A stretch of DNA of 14,165 nucleotides, taken from positions 1 through 14,165 of the forward strand of contig JANLXZ010000371.1 in the NCBI GenBank assembly GCA_031365375.1. The letters run 5' to 3'. Numbering within the stretch: position 1 is the first letter of the stretch; every line of letters starts with the position of its first letter. This stretch comes from JAKFWF01 sp031365375. GTDB lineage: Bacteria; Pseudomonadota; Alphaproteobacteria; Rhizobiales; Hyphomicrobiaceae. Of this stretch, positions 1 through 7,198 are shown one piece after another. Below the pieces are notes generated by a model. The model worked only from the letters and a program-made list of their open reading frames with translations, was not told the origin of the DNA and did no database searches. The position numbers and the translations under genes are program-made.

Positions 1-179
1 ATGCCGACGTAGGTTGCGACCCACGACAGTAGTCCTAGGCCCAGAACAAGAAAGAATTTCTTAGGGTCGCGCTTGGCTTTTTCCGGCTGATGCCAATCGC
101 CGTTGTCGCTCGAATGATCGGCGTTTTGACGGGCGCTTCCGCGGCCGCCGCTCGAAAACGCATTGAGGATGACCGACAT
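1..179 (-). CDS. Membrane protein of unknown function, N-terminal fragment
   Basis: Only the first 59 codons lie in the window; the gene runs off the left edge. The protein begins MSVILNAFSSGGRG, has a polar, charged stretch to about residue 40 (rich in Asp, His, Lys), and then a hydrophobic segment, FFLVLGLGLLSWVATYVG, at about residues 42-59 that reads as a first membrane span preceded by a positive cluster. This pattern suggests an inner-membrane protein with a cytoplasmic N-terminus. I do not recognise the family. The frame stays open upstream, and another ATG at 218-216 would add 13 residues (MFTSCNSCGPFVP); neither start has a strong ribosome binding site. It is divergent from the cupin gene at 451; I see no convincing promoter in the roughly 270 bases between them. 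Confidence 0.55.
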   Translation of the reverse strand, partial: MSVILNAFSSGGRGSARQNADHSSDNGDWHQPEKAKRDPKKFFLVLGLGLLSWVATYVG

Positions 180-450
180 GGGCACGAAAGGTCCGCAACT
201 GTTGCACGACGTGAACATTTTGCGGGATCGCCTCACAGCACACAAACGACCCCACGATAGCCGATTTACGAACCCATTCTGTCGGAGTTGGGTTTGGCTT
301 GGGGCGGATTGGTGGCGGCGCAAAACTATCCACAGCTCAGGGAATGCTAAGTCTTTTACGCATTCAAGCTGTGCTGACGCCTGCGATTGCGGGCCGGCGG
401 CGGGATCGATACCTTGGCCGGGATCAACTCAATCAGAAAGTCTCTCCTGC

Positions 451-819
451 ATGAGCCAGAAACAAGAATTTCACAATCTCGACACTGCCGAGGACGGCTT
501 GTTTCGTGAACTCGCCCCCGGCCTCACCACTCGAATTTTCGCTGGCGAACAAGCGATGCTCTCGGTCGTGACGATCGCGCCGAACACTATTGGCACAATG
601 CACCATCATCCAGAGGAGCAGTGGGGCGTGCTCCTCGAAGGCTCAGCCATTCGCTACCAGGGCGGTGAGGAAATAGCCGTCAAGAAAGGCGATTTCTGGC
701 GCACGCCGGGAGACGTGCCGCACACAATGAAGGCTGGCGCCGAGGGCTGCCGCGTCCTGGACGTGTTCAGCCCACCGCGACCAGAATACAAGAAGGCCGG
801 ATCAGGGTTTGGGACATAG
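451..819 (+). CDS. Small single-domain cupin protein
   Basis: A 122-residue protein made of one cupin beta-barrel. Motif 1 is seen as TMHHHPEEQWGVLLEGS (residues 49-65), giving H51, H53 and E56/Q57 as likely metal ligands. Motif 2 is GDFWRTPGDVPH (80-91), with H91 as the last ligand. All the usual ligands are present, so it probably binds a divalent metal. Proteins this small act as isomerases, dioxygenases or ligand sensors, and no substrate can be assigned from sequence. It has no signal peptide, so it is probably cytosolic. I chose the ATG at 451 because the open frame upstream (from 163) is not protein-like and conserved cupin sequence begins shortly after 451. The ribosome binding site is weak (AGAAAG about 10 bases upstream). 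It converges on the DUF459 gene. Confidence 0.87.
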   Translation: MSQKQEFHNLDTAEDGLFRELAPGLTTRIFAGEQAMLSVVTIAPNTIGTMHHHPEEQWGVLLEGSAIRYQGGEEIAVKKGDFWRTPGDVPHTMKAGAEGCRVLDVFSPPRPEYKKAGSGFGT

Positions 820-824
820 TGAAA

Positions 825-840
825 CGCCCTCTCAGGGGCG
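825..840. terminator. Possible terminator hairpin between convergent genes
   Basis: CGCCC (825-829) pairs with GGGCG (836-840) across a 6-base loop, five bases after the cupin stop and 19 bases past the DUF459 stop. On the minus strand the stem is followed by GTTTC, a very short U-rich stretch; on the plus strand none follows. The position between convergent genes favours a terminator, but the stem is short. Confidence 0.33.
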
Positions 841-858
841 CGGCACGGACGACCTAGG

Positions 859-2289
859 CTAGACTGCTCCTGTCGGGACGAGAGTTCGACGAGAACCAGG
901 CCGAGGCGACGTGACTGCCGGCGCGTTCTGCGTCGCGGCCGGAGCAGCCGTGGCCGGCGCAGCCTGGGGCGGCACCGCGACCGGTGTTGCCTCGACCATC
1001 TGATCAGGTCGCGGCCAGCGGAAATCATCGGCGCGACCAGGCTTGGACGGCAAACGCTCGCCCTTGACCATCACCTTGAAATAGGGCGTTTGAGTTGGCG
1101 CCAACCGGACGCGGCGATTAGGGCCGACGCCTTCTGATGCGGGCGTCACCGAACTCAGCAGCAGCAAACCGCCCGGCAACTGCTCCTGCAGCGTATCGCC
1201 GACCTGCGTCGCCTTGTCCGGCGTTGAGTTGCGCGCCATCAATTGGATTACCGAGGCTGGAATGGGCGGCCGCAGCACATCCAGCGTCACCGTCTCTTCA
1301 CGCCCGCCCGGCGTTACCGTGCGAACCGAAATGCGGCTGTTGTCAGCCTTCTGCTCGAGGGCGGCGTTGGCGGCGAACGGCGTCGGTTGCGGGGCCGCGT
1401 TGGTCGTCGCAGCCCACGCCGATTTGTTGTCGCCCGGCTTCGATGCACCCGAGGCTGCCGGCACTTCCGGCGCGGTCTTGGCCGGATTGATTTTACGCTG
1501 CTCGGGCTCGGCGCCAGCCAATGGGATTGCCCGTTCGGCCTTCGCCTGAGTCAGATCCCGGCGCAGGTCTCGCTCGACAAAATGGGCGAGTTTGCGGTTG
1601 CCAGCTGTCGTAAACGATACGCCATCGGACTCGCGCAGACGCCGCACGAGGCCGGCCACATCCGGGCCCATGGCGACGAAGTTTCCCCCCTCGTCGGCGA
1701 GACCGGCATAGGCATCGATGTACTTAATGCCATTCAAATAAGCGCGCTCGCGCACGATATCGTTCATCACCTGGATGTCTTCGTTCCAGTCGGTCTTACG
1801 CATGACCGGCAAGCCGACCCAGTAAACGGCGCCGCCGCGTTTTTTCAGCAGCTTGATCAGCCGATCAACCCGGCTGCCGTATTCCTCGCGCCAATCATCC
1901 TTGCCGACGAAGAGCCGTTTGGCCGCCCCAGGCATTCTGATGGGGATGCGATCGTTAAGACCGACCATGACCAGAGTGACGTGGTTGGTCTCGCGCACCA
2001 GGGCCTCGTCGAGTGTTTTCATGTCGTCGTCGGCTTGGGACCGCGCAAGACCTTGAAAAACACGATGCTTACGGCCGATCGCCAAACGGCTATCCGAGCC
2101 GAAAGCTTCAACGACGCCGGACAATAGCCCCTCTGCCAAGTCATCACCGATCACTTGCAATTTGTAGATATCCCCTTCCGGGAACGGCGTGACGTAGCTG
2201 GCACCGGCCGGATTTTCTTGGCCCCAGGCCGACACCGAAACAGCGAGTGACAGGCAAAGCGTGAGGGCCGTGATGAAACTGCGGATCAT
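859..2289 (-). CDS. DUF459-type SGNH-fold periplasmic protein, catalytic residues replaced
   Basis: A 476-residue exported protein. Residues 1-24 form a Sec signal peptide (hydrophobic core ITALTLCLSLAVSVSAW). Residues about 40-245 match the SGNH hydrolase fold of DUF459 proteins. Block I reads VIGDDLAEGL (46-55), block III reads VGLNDR (109-114), and block V reads DGVSFTTAGNRKLAHFVER (222-240). In active SGNH enzymes block I is GDS with a Ser nucleophile and block V is DxxH; here these positions hold Asp50 and Ser225. The codon for residue 50 is GAC, so this is not a misread Ser. The protein therefore looks catalytically dead as an esterase. From about residue 250 onward it is Pro/Ala-rich and low in complexity, like a wall-facing linker. 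Its ATG overlaps the upstream transglycosylase stop as ATGA, implying translational coupling and a peptidoglycan-related role. Confidence 0.88.
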   Translation of the reverse strand: MIRSFITALTLCLSLAVSVSAWGQENPAGASYVTPFPEGDIYKLQVIGDDLAEGLLSGVVEAFGSDSRLAIGRKHRVFQGLARSQADDDMKTLDEALVRETNHVTLVMVGLNDRIPIRMPGAAKRLFVGKDDWREEYGSRVDRLIKLLKKRGGAVYWVGLPVMRKTDWNEDIQVMNDIVRERAYLNGIKYIDAYAGLADEGGNFVAMGPDVAGLVRRLRESDGVSFTTAGNRKLAHFVERDLRRDLTQAKAERAIPLAGAEPEQRKINPAKTAPEVPAASGASKPGDNKSAWAATTNAAPQPTPFAANAALEQKADNSRISVRTVTPGGREETVTLDVLRPPIPASVIQLMARNSTPDKATQVGDTLQEQLPGGLLLLSSVTPASEGVGPNRRVRLAPTQTPYFKVMVKGERLPSKPGRADDFRWPRPDQMVEATPVAVPPQAAPATAAPAATQNAPAVTSPRPGSRRTLVPTGAV

Positions 2290-3623
2290 GGCTTCACGTC
2301 CTGCCGCAACCGATCGAGGAGCGCACTATCGGGGTAGCCATCTTCCGGCAGTTGGCGGGCTTTCTGGAACAGTCGAACAGCGGCGCGCGTGCCGATGCCA
2401 ATGACGCCATCGACTGCGCCCGAATCGAACCCGAGGCTCGACAGATGGCGCTGGATCTCTTCGCGTTCCAATTTTCCCAGTGCCTTGTCGTCGGCCGGCC
2501 ATCGCTTTGTAAATCCCGGGCCGCCGCTCAGGCGATCACCAAGATGAGCGACGGCGAGGGCATACGATACTGCGTTGTTATATCGCAAGATGGCGTTGAA
2601 GTTCGAGGTGACGAGAAATGCCGGCCCGTTGGCGCCGGCCGGCAGCAGGAGCTGAAATTGTCCCAGCGTCGACGGTACCACCGCTCGCTCCTGCACACGA
2701 GCGACACCTAATTTTTTCCAGTCGGTCCACGTTTTCGTCGTCCCCGGCGTCGACAGGGCGAAATCAAATCCATCTACCAAGCGAACTTCGAAGCCCCATG
2801 GCTTACCTGGGACCCATCCCGAGGCCTTCAGATAGTTGGCAGTCGATGCCAACGCGTCGGGAATGCTGCTCCAAATATCGCGACGGCCATCCCTGTCGAA
2901 ATCGACCGCGTGCATCGCGTAAGTCGTCGGCATGAATTGCGTGTGGCCCATGGCGCCGGCCCAAGAACCGGCCATGTTATCGGCCGTCGTGTCACCGGAT
3001 TGCAAAATGCGTAGGGCGGCCAAAAGCTCGGCCCGCCAGAATTGCGGGCGGCGCGTGTCGAAAGCCGCGAGCGTCGCCAACGACCGCACGACCTGACGAC
3101 TGCCCATGCCGACGCCGTAGTTGCTCTCGACACCCCAAATGGCGAGCACGATATGCCGGTCGACGCCGTAGGTAGCCTCGACCGCCGCCAGTGTTGCGGA
3201 AAGCTGTTGGAGCTTTTGGCGGCCATTCTCGATGCGTGCCTCAGATACCAGAAGGCTCAGATATTCGCCTGCCGTCTTAACATACTCGGGTTGGGCACCT
3301 GCCAGGTCGAGCACTTCCGGATCGGGCAGCAAACCGGTCACCGCGTCGTCAAGGGTCGTTGGCAACACGCCCGCAGCGGGAAGATCGGTTTTGAGCTGCG
3401 ATAAAAAGTCGGTGAACTTTGACGCATTGAGCGGAGCCGCTGCCGGAGGCAGGGCTGGGCTCGCCACGATTGCCGAAACCGAGATCGCCTGGATCAATTT
3501 TTGCTCGATCATCGCATGCTCCTTGCGATCGGGCCATAGCGCTAGAACCGCCGCGGCCGCAACCATAGTCGTCAGCGTAAACATCGCCGCAATAGAGCCG
3601 GGATTGTGGAGGCGCTCGGTCAT
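2286..3623 (-). CDS. Lytic murein transglycosylase, MltB/SLT_2 type, with peptidoglycan-binding domain
   Basis: A 445-residue enzyme cleaving the MurNAc-GlcNAc bond of peptidoglycan to form 1,6-anhydroMurNAc. The catalytic domain covers about residues 68-375, with Glu166 in WGVESNYG as the general acid. Other family landmarks are SWAGAMGHTQFMP (220-232) and DFDRDGRRDIW (241-251). A peptidoglycan-binding domain fills about 386-440, with the repeat-like DGVIGIGTRAAVRLFQ (405-420). I chose the ATG at 3623 because it sits 5 bases after the upstream paralogue's stop, has AAGG 8 bases before it, and its first 37 codons encode a plausible membrane span (SIAAMFTLTTMVAAAAVLAL). An alternative ATG at 3512 has a stronger AAGGAG and starts a signal-peptide-like sequence. 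It is second of three in a wall operon and overlaps the DUF459 gene by 4 bases. Confidence 0.92.
   Translation of the reverse strand: MTERLHNPGSIAAMFTLTTMVAAAAVLALWPDRKEHAMIEQKLIQAISVSAIVASPALPPAAAPLNASKFTDFLSQLKTDLPAAGVLPTTLDDAVTGLLPDPEVLDLAGAQPEYVKTAGEYLSLLVSEARIENGRQKLQQLSATLAAVEATYGVDRHIVLAIWGVESNYGVGMGSRQVVRSLATLAAFDTRRPQFWRAELLAALRILQSGDTTADNMAGSWAGAMGHTQFMPTTYAMHAVDFDRDGRRDIWSSIPDALASTANYLKASGWVPGKPWGFEVRLVDGFDFALSTPGTTKTWTDWKKLGVARVQERAVVPSTLGQFQLLLPAGANGPAFLVTSNFNAILRYNNAVSYALAVAHLGDRLSGGPGFTKRWPADDKALGKLEREEIQRHLSSLGFDSGAVDGVIGIGTRAAVRLFQKARQLPEDGYPDSALLDRLRQDVKP
3519..3524 (-). promoter_or_regulatory. Internal Shine-Dalgarno for an alternative transglycosylase start
   Basis: On the minus strand AAGGAG lies 6 bases before the ATG at 3512-3510, inside the coding frame of the second transglycosylase. 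It is the best ribosome binding site in this operon. Use of it would give a 408-residue form starting MIEQKLIQAISVSAIVASPA, a typical secretion signal. Confidence 0.45.
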
Positions 3624-3628
3624 CGACG

Positions 3629-4906
3629 CTACCTTATAGGGCTGCCGCGCAAATGCGCCAGCAATCCAGCGGTCGGCCAGCAATCGACCGCCAACCCAGC
3701 CTTGCGCTGATAGCTGCCGATCTGCCAGCGCGTGTTCGAACCAATCTTGCCATCCAGCTTGTCGATCGCAGCACCTTTTGCTTTTAGCAGCTTCTGGATC
3801 TCTTCGACGTCTCGATTGGGCAATTGCACGATAGATTTCCACGGCGTGTCGAAATCGCTTACCCCACCGATGCGGTCACTCAGCGTTCCCACGAACACGG
3901 CATAGAGATCCGAAGTATTGTAGGCGCGCAAAACCTTGAAATTATCGGTGACGAGGAACGACGGTCCAAAGCTGCCACCCGGCGACATCAGATAGGCGCT
4001 CTTGTCCAAGAGGTTGGCCGGAAGCGGCTTTGCGTTGGTGCGCACGACGCCGGCTTTCGCCCAGTCCCCCAAAGTTCGCGCATTAGCGGGCCCATCCAAT
4101 CCGCAGTCAATACCTTGCGGCAGACGCACTTCGACGCCCCACGGCACATTAGCGATCCAGCCTTTGTCCCTCAACTGCTTGGCGGCAGAGCCGAGCGCAT
4201 CCGGTACGGAGTTAAACAAATCCGCCTTGCCATCTTTATCGAGGTCATAGGCCGACTGATAGAACTCCGACGGCATGAACTGGGTCAACCCCATGGCCCC
4301 GGCCCACGACGACTTCATCGTGGCCACCGTTACGATGCGATCTTCCAGCATCTTCAATCCGAATAACAGCTCTTTTCGGAACAGCTCCTTTCGACGCCCG
4401 GTATAGGCCTGTGTCGCCAGCACCTTGATCGCGTAGTGCGGCAATTTATACGTGCCGAACGCTGTCTCGCGCCCCCAAATCGCCAACACGATACCGCGGT
4501 CGACACCAAGTTCGGCTTCGACCCGATCGAGCGCGGTCACATGTTTACTCGCCAGCGCGCGCGCTTGGCCGGCAAGCTGGTTCAACTGCGACTTGTTGAG
4601 GTAGTCCTGCGGCGGTCTGGTGAACTCGGCCTGACCCTTCGCGCTCGATGTCGCATCTCCCGCTGGATCGGCGCCCGGCCGCACCAAATCGGGCAGTCCC
4701 ATGTCAGGCTCGACGCCCTTGAAGGCCGTGTCAAACGTCGTGCGCGATACATTTAACGCTTTTGCTTCGGGCCACAATGCTTCCAGAAATGCCTGGAAAG
4801 AACCGTTCGATTGCGCTTGGGTCGGCGTAGCAAGCACGCAGCCGACGGCCACAATCGCTGACAGCAGCCACCGTCCACGCTCCTGCCATCTGCCTGAAAT
4901 TTGCAT
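3629..4906 (-). CDS. Lytic murein transglycosylase, MltB/SLT_2 type, first of a tandem pair
   Basis: A 425-residue exported peptidoglycan lytic transglycosylase. Residues 1-31 form a signal peptide (RWLLSAIVAVGCVLATPTQA, cleavage probably after TQA). A Cys at 23 lacks a convincing lipobox, so I favour a soluble periplasmic protein. The SLT_2 catalytic domain spans about 36-350, with the predicted catalytic Glu147 in WGRETAFG, SWAGAMGLTQFMPSEFY about 50 residues later, and DLDKDGKADLF. A peptidoglycan-binding domain closes the protein (about 360-420, DGKIGSNTRWQIGSYQ). It is clearly paralogous to the next gene, with the same domain order but considerable divergence. The ATG at 4906 is preferred over an adjacent TTG at 4909. 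It is the first gene of the three-gene wall operon, 5 bases before the second transglycosylase's ATG. Confidence 0.92.
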   Translation of the reverse strand: MQISGRWQERGRWLLSAIVAVGCVLATPTQAQSNGSFQAFLEALWPEAKALNVSRTTFDTAFKGVEPDMGLPDLVRPGADPAGDATSSAKGQAEFTRPPQDYLNKSQLNQLAGQARALASKHVTALDRVEAELGVDRGIVLAIWGRETAFGTYKLPHYAIKVLATQAYTGRRKELFRKELLFGLKMLEDRIVTVATMKSSWAGAMGLTQFMPSEFYQSAYDLDKDGKADLFNSVPDALGSAAKQLRDKGWIANVPWGVEVRLPQGIDCGLDGPANARTLGDWAKAGVVRTNAKPLPANLLDKSAYLMSPGGSFGPSFLVTDNFKVLRAYNTSDLYAVFVGTLSDRIGGVSDFDTPWKSIVQLPNRDVEEIQKLLKAKGAAIDKLDGKIGSNTRWQIGSYQRKAGLAVDCWPTAGLLAHLRGSPIR

Positions 4907-4947
4907 CAAACCCCACCAACCCTGCTCAACCGCCTCACAGTTACGCG

Positions 4948-4976
4948 ATTCTAGGCGGTATTGCGGCGATGGTCTT
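4948..4976 (-). promoter_or_regulatory. Weak candidate promoter for the cell-wall operon
   Basis: On the minus strand AAGACC (4976-4971) and TAGAAT (4953-4948) are separated by 17 bases. The -10 element matches 5 of 6 consensus positions; the -35 matches only 3 of 6. The site is about 40 bases upstream of the first transglycosylase and just past the VOC relic. It is plausible by position but weak. Confidence 0.22.
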
Positions 4977-5016
4977 ACTGCGGCTGGAAAAGCTCGACTA
5001 GGTTCCCACAGGGGTC
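4975..5016 (-). pseudogene. Relic 3' end of a VOC/glyoxalase-family gene
   Basis: Reading the minus strand from 5016, thirteen codons spell DPCGNLVELFQPQ followed by TAA (4977-4975). DPxGNxxEL is the C-terminal signature of the vicinal-oxygen-chelate (glyoxalase/bleomycin-resistance) superfamily, where the Glu is a metal ligand in many members, and natural stop codons often follow a few residues later. None of the three frames immediately upstream encodes VOC-like sequence: the same frame reads ILADPAANRSQ and then runs into the end of galE. I infer that most of a VOC gene was deleted here, leaving its last codons between galE and the transglycosylases. Too short to be a working gene. Confidence 0.5.
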
Positions 5017-5104
5017 CTGAGATCTGTTTGCCGCCGGATCCGCCAGAATGTCGTTACCTGTGCCAGAGTTTCCTCTCGACGAACGCAATCTCGTTTTACT
5101 GATT

Positions 5105-6097
5105 TTACGACGCCTTCTTTACCGTTGCCAGCCGGCTCTCCCAACTAAGCGCATGGACGACGATCGTGTCGAGATTGTCGAATTTCGGCTCCCAGCCCAA
5201 ATCGCGGCGGATTTTGGCGGGTGCCGCCACGACGGCTGCCGGATCACCTGGACGGCGCGGCGACATTGTCACTTCAAATTTAGATCCCGATGCACGCGTT
5301 ACGGCATCGATCACTTGCAGCACGGAATAGCCCTGCCCGTACCCGCAATTGTAGATATCGGATTGGCCACCCGAACGAAGGTGCTGCAGCGCTGCCATGT
5401 GAGCCCGCGCCAAATCTTTCACGTGGATATAATCACGCACGCAGGTGCCATCGGCGGTCGGATAATCGGTGCCGAAAACTTCCATGCCTGCGCGCTGTCC
5501 AAGGGCTGTTTCGCAAGCCGTTTTGATCAGGTGCGTCGCACGCGGGGTCGACTGCCCGGTCCGCCCTTCCGGATCGGCGCCGGCGACGTTGAAATAACGC
5601 AATGCAATGTAGCGGAAATCATGCGCACGCGCCGCATCGGCCAGCATGATCTCGGTCATCAGCTTCGACGAGCCGTAGGGCGACATCGGCTTCAGTACCG
5701 CATCCTCGTCGACTGGACCGTCGCCGGTCATACCGTAGACCGCGGCCGTCGAGGAGAAGATGAAGTGTTTCACGCCCATCGCGACGGCGACTTCCATCAA
5801 AGCGCGCGACTTCACGGTGTTATTGTTGTAGTAGCCCAACGGATCGGCGACAGATTCAGGCACCACGATTGAGCCTGCAAAATGAATGATCGCCGAAACC
5901 TCGTGTTTGCGGATCACGGTGCGCACCAAATCTTGGTCCCCGACATCGCCAATGACGAGTGTTGCCGCGGCCGGTACGGCCCAGCGAAAGCCAGTCGTCA
6001 GATTGTCGAGCACTATGACGCGCTCGCCCGCATCGAGCAGTTCGAGCACCATGTGGCTGCCGATATAACCTGCACCGCCGGTCACCAAAATGCTCAT
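5105..6097 (-). CDS. galE: UDP-glucose 4-epimerase
   Basis: A 330-residue cytosolic short-chain dehydrogenase-type epimerase that interconverts UDP-glucose and UDP-galactose using tightly bound NAD. The Rossmann motif GGAGYIGSH is at residues 7-15. The active site is seen as SSTAAVYG (115-122) and YGSSK (141-145), with Tyr141 and Lys145 as the catalytic pair; RYFNVAGADP (167-176) and RDYIHVKDLA (221-230) are further family hallmarks, and the length is normal. I chose the ATG at 6097 because the nucleotide-binding motif starts six residues later and GGAG lies 8 bases upstream; a longer frame to 6139 adds only non-conserved residues. It is divergent from galU across 212 bases, so the two UDP-sugar genes share a regulatory region. 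It is followed on the same strand by the VOC relic and the cell-wall operon. Confidence 0.93.
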   Translation of the reverse strand: MSILVTGGAGYIGSHMVLELLDAGERVIVLDNLTTGFRWAVPAAATLVIGDVGDQDLVRTVIRKHEVSAIIHFAGSIVVPESVADPLGYYNNNTVKSRALMEVAVAMGVKHFIFSSTAAVYGMTGDGPVDEDAVLKPMSPYGSSKLMTEIMLADAARAHDFRYIALRYFNVAGADPEGRTGQSTPRATHLIKTACETALGQRAGMEVFGTDYPTADGTCVRDYIHVKDLARAHMAALQHLRSGGQSDIYNCGYGQGYSVLQVIDAVTRASGSKFEVTMSPRRPGDPAAVVAAPAKIRRDLGWEPKFDNLDTIVVHALSWESRLATVKKAS

Positions 6098-6226
6098 CAA
6101 CCCTACTCCATGTCCTTGCGCCATCGCCCGCGATAGCAAATAGCGCTTAATACTTCGTCAGTGAGCTGCACCTTGACACAATTCGAAGGCTAACGGCTCT
6201 CACTGTAATTTGTAGCAGCCTCTACG

Positions 6227-6252
6227 GGAACGTTTCAAACGGTGTGCCAGTT
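6227..6252 (+). promoter_or_regulatory. Possible EcfG-type general-stress promoter upstream of galU
   Basis: GGAAC (6227-6231), 17 bases, then AGTT (6249-6252). The alphaproteobacterial EcfG (general stress) consensus is GGAAC, 16-17 bases, CGTT, so only one base of the -10 differs. It would start transcription about 50 bases before the galU ATG. A perfect TTGACA also occurs at 6173-6178, but no matching -10 lies at proper spacing. Confidence 0.3.
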
Positions 6253-6309
6253 GCACAAAAATTGCTGTATCAGTTCAATCTAGTTGAAGGCTTGCAGGAG
6301 CACCCACGT

Positions 6310-7194
6310 ATGACGACGCGCAAGAAACCGATCCGTAAGGCGGTATTTCCGGTTGCTGGCCTCGGTACCCGGTTTTTGCCGGCAACCAAAGCGATGCCGA
6401 AGGAGATGCTTACCGTCGTCGACCGGCCGGTCATTCAGCACGTCGTGGACGAGGCTCGAGCAGCCGGAATTGAACACTTCATATTCGTTACGGGACGAAA
6501 CAAGGGCGTCATCGAGGATCATTTCGACAGCCAGTACGAATTGGAACACACGCTGGAAACGCGCGGAAAAGAGAAGGAGCTGGGCCAACTTCTCGATGAT
6601 CTCCCGGGCGCGGGTCAGACAAGTTTCACCCGTCAGCAAAAACCGCTGGGTCTGGGTCACGCCGTTTGGTGCGCCCGCGAGTTGGTCGGTGACGAACCGT
6701 TCGCCCTTCTGCTTCCCGACATGCTGCATCACGGCGTCAAGGAATGTCTGGCCGAGATGATCGAGGCTTACAACGAGCACGGCGGCAATCACATCGCGGT
6801 GTCACCGGTGCCGGAAGATCAAACGCATCATTACGGCATCGTCGGTGTCGAGGACATCAAGGCGAAGACATCCAGAATTACGGGAATGATCGAAAAGCCG
6901 GTGCGTGGCAAAGCGCCCTCGAACCTGCACATCACAGGACGCTATATTCTGCAACCTGAGATTTTCAAATTGCTTGCCGCTCAGGAGCGCGGGACGGGTG
7001 GTGAGATCCAATTGACCGACGCGATGATCCGGCTATGGCGGGACGAGAAGCAGACGTTTCACGCGGTGCGTTTCGATGGCAAAATCTACGACTGTGGATC
7101 GAAGATCGGCTTCTTGACCGCCAACATTGCCTACGCGCTTGCCCGGCCGGATCTTGGACCGGAGTTGAAAGCGGAGCTCAAGCGGATGCTGTGA
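6310..7194 (+). CDS. galU: UTP-glucose-1-phosphate uridylyltransferase
   Basis: A 294-residue cytosolic nucleotidyltransferase that joins UTP and glucose 1-phosphate to make UDP-glucose and pyrophosphate. The nucleotide-binding signature GLGTRFLPATKAMPKEM is at residues 17-33, followed by DRPVIQHVVDEA (38-49) and VTGRNKGVIEDHFD (60-73). Later landmarks are LGLGHAVWCAR, LLPDMLHHG, MIEKPVRGKAPSN, and a C-terminal DCGSKIGFLTANIAYAL. The length is typical. I chose the ATG at 6310 because AGGAG lies 9 bases upstream and conserved sequence starts at once; an upstream GTG at 6244 only adds unconserved residues. UDP-glucose is the substrate of the divergent galE product and feeds exopolysaccharide, lipopolysaccharide and glucan synthesis. 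It converges end to end with recX, 4 bases apart, leaving no room for a terminator between them. Confidence 0.95.
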   Translation: MTTRKKPIRKAVFPVAGLGTRFLPATKAMPKEMLTVVDRPVIQHVVDEARAAGIEHFIFVTGRNKGVIEDHFDSQYELEHTLETRGKEKELGQLLDDLPGAGQTSFTRQQKPLGLGHAVWCARELVGDEPFALLLPDMLHHGVKECLAEMIEAYNEHGGNHIAVSPVPEDQTHHYGIVGVEDIKAKTSRITGMIEKPVRGKAPSNLHITGRYILQPEIFKLLAAQERGTGGEIQLTDAMIRLWRDEKQTFHAVRFDGKIYDCGSKIGFLTANIAYALARPDLGPELKAELKRML

Positions 7195-7198
7195 GGCA

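Noticed and set aside
326..334. CTATCCACA, one base off a DnaA box
   Set aside because: A single near-match without a cluster, AT-rich region or replication genes does not support an origin.
163..450. In-frame extension of the cupin frame upstream of 451
   Set aside because: The translated sequence is Cys/Ser/Trp-rich and not protein-like, and a natural ATG directly precedes the conserved domain.
1243..2127. Long plus-strand open frame opposite the DUF459 gene
   Set aside because: High GC content produces long antisense frames; the minus-strand frame has a signal peptide and recognisable motifs, this one has none.
3624..3842. Longer form of the second transglycosylase starting inside the first
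   Set aside because: The extra residues are the out-of-frame shadow of the first gene's C-terminus, and a good start exists at 3623.
5028..5044. CGGATCCG palindrome in the galE downstream gap as a terminator or operator
   Set aside because: A short GC-rich palindrome without loop or U-tract; expected by chance in this composition.
6173..6209. Sigma70 promoter for galU using TTGACA and TGTAAT
   Set aside because: The boxes are 25 bases apart, too far for a sigma70 promoter.
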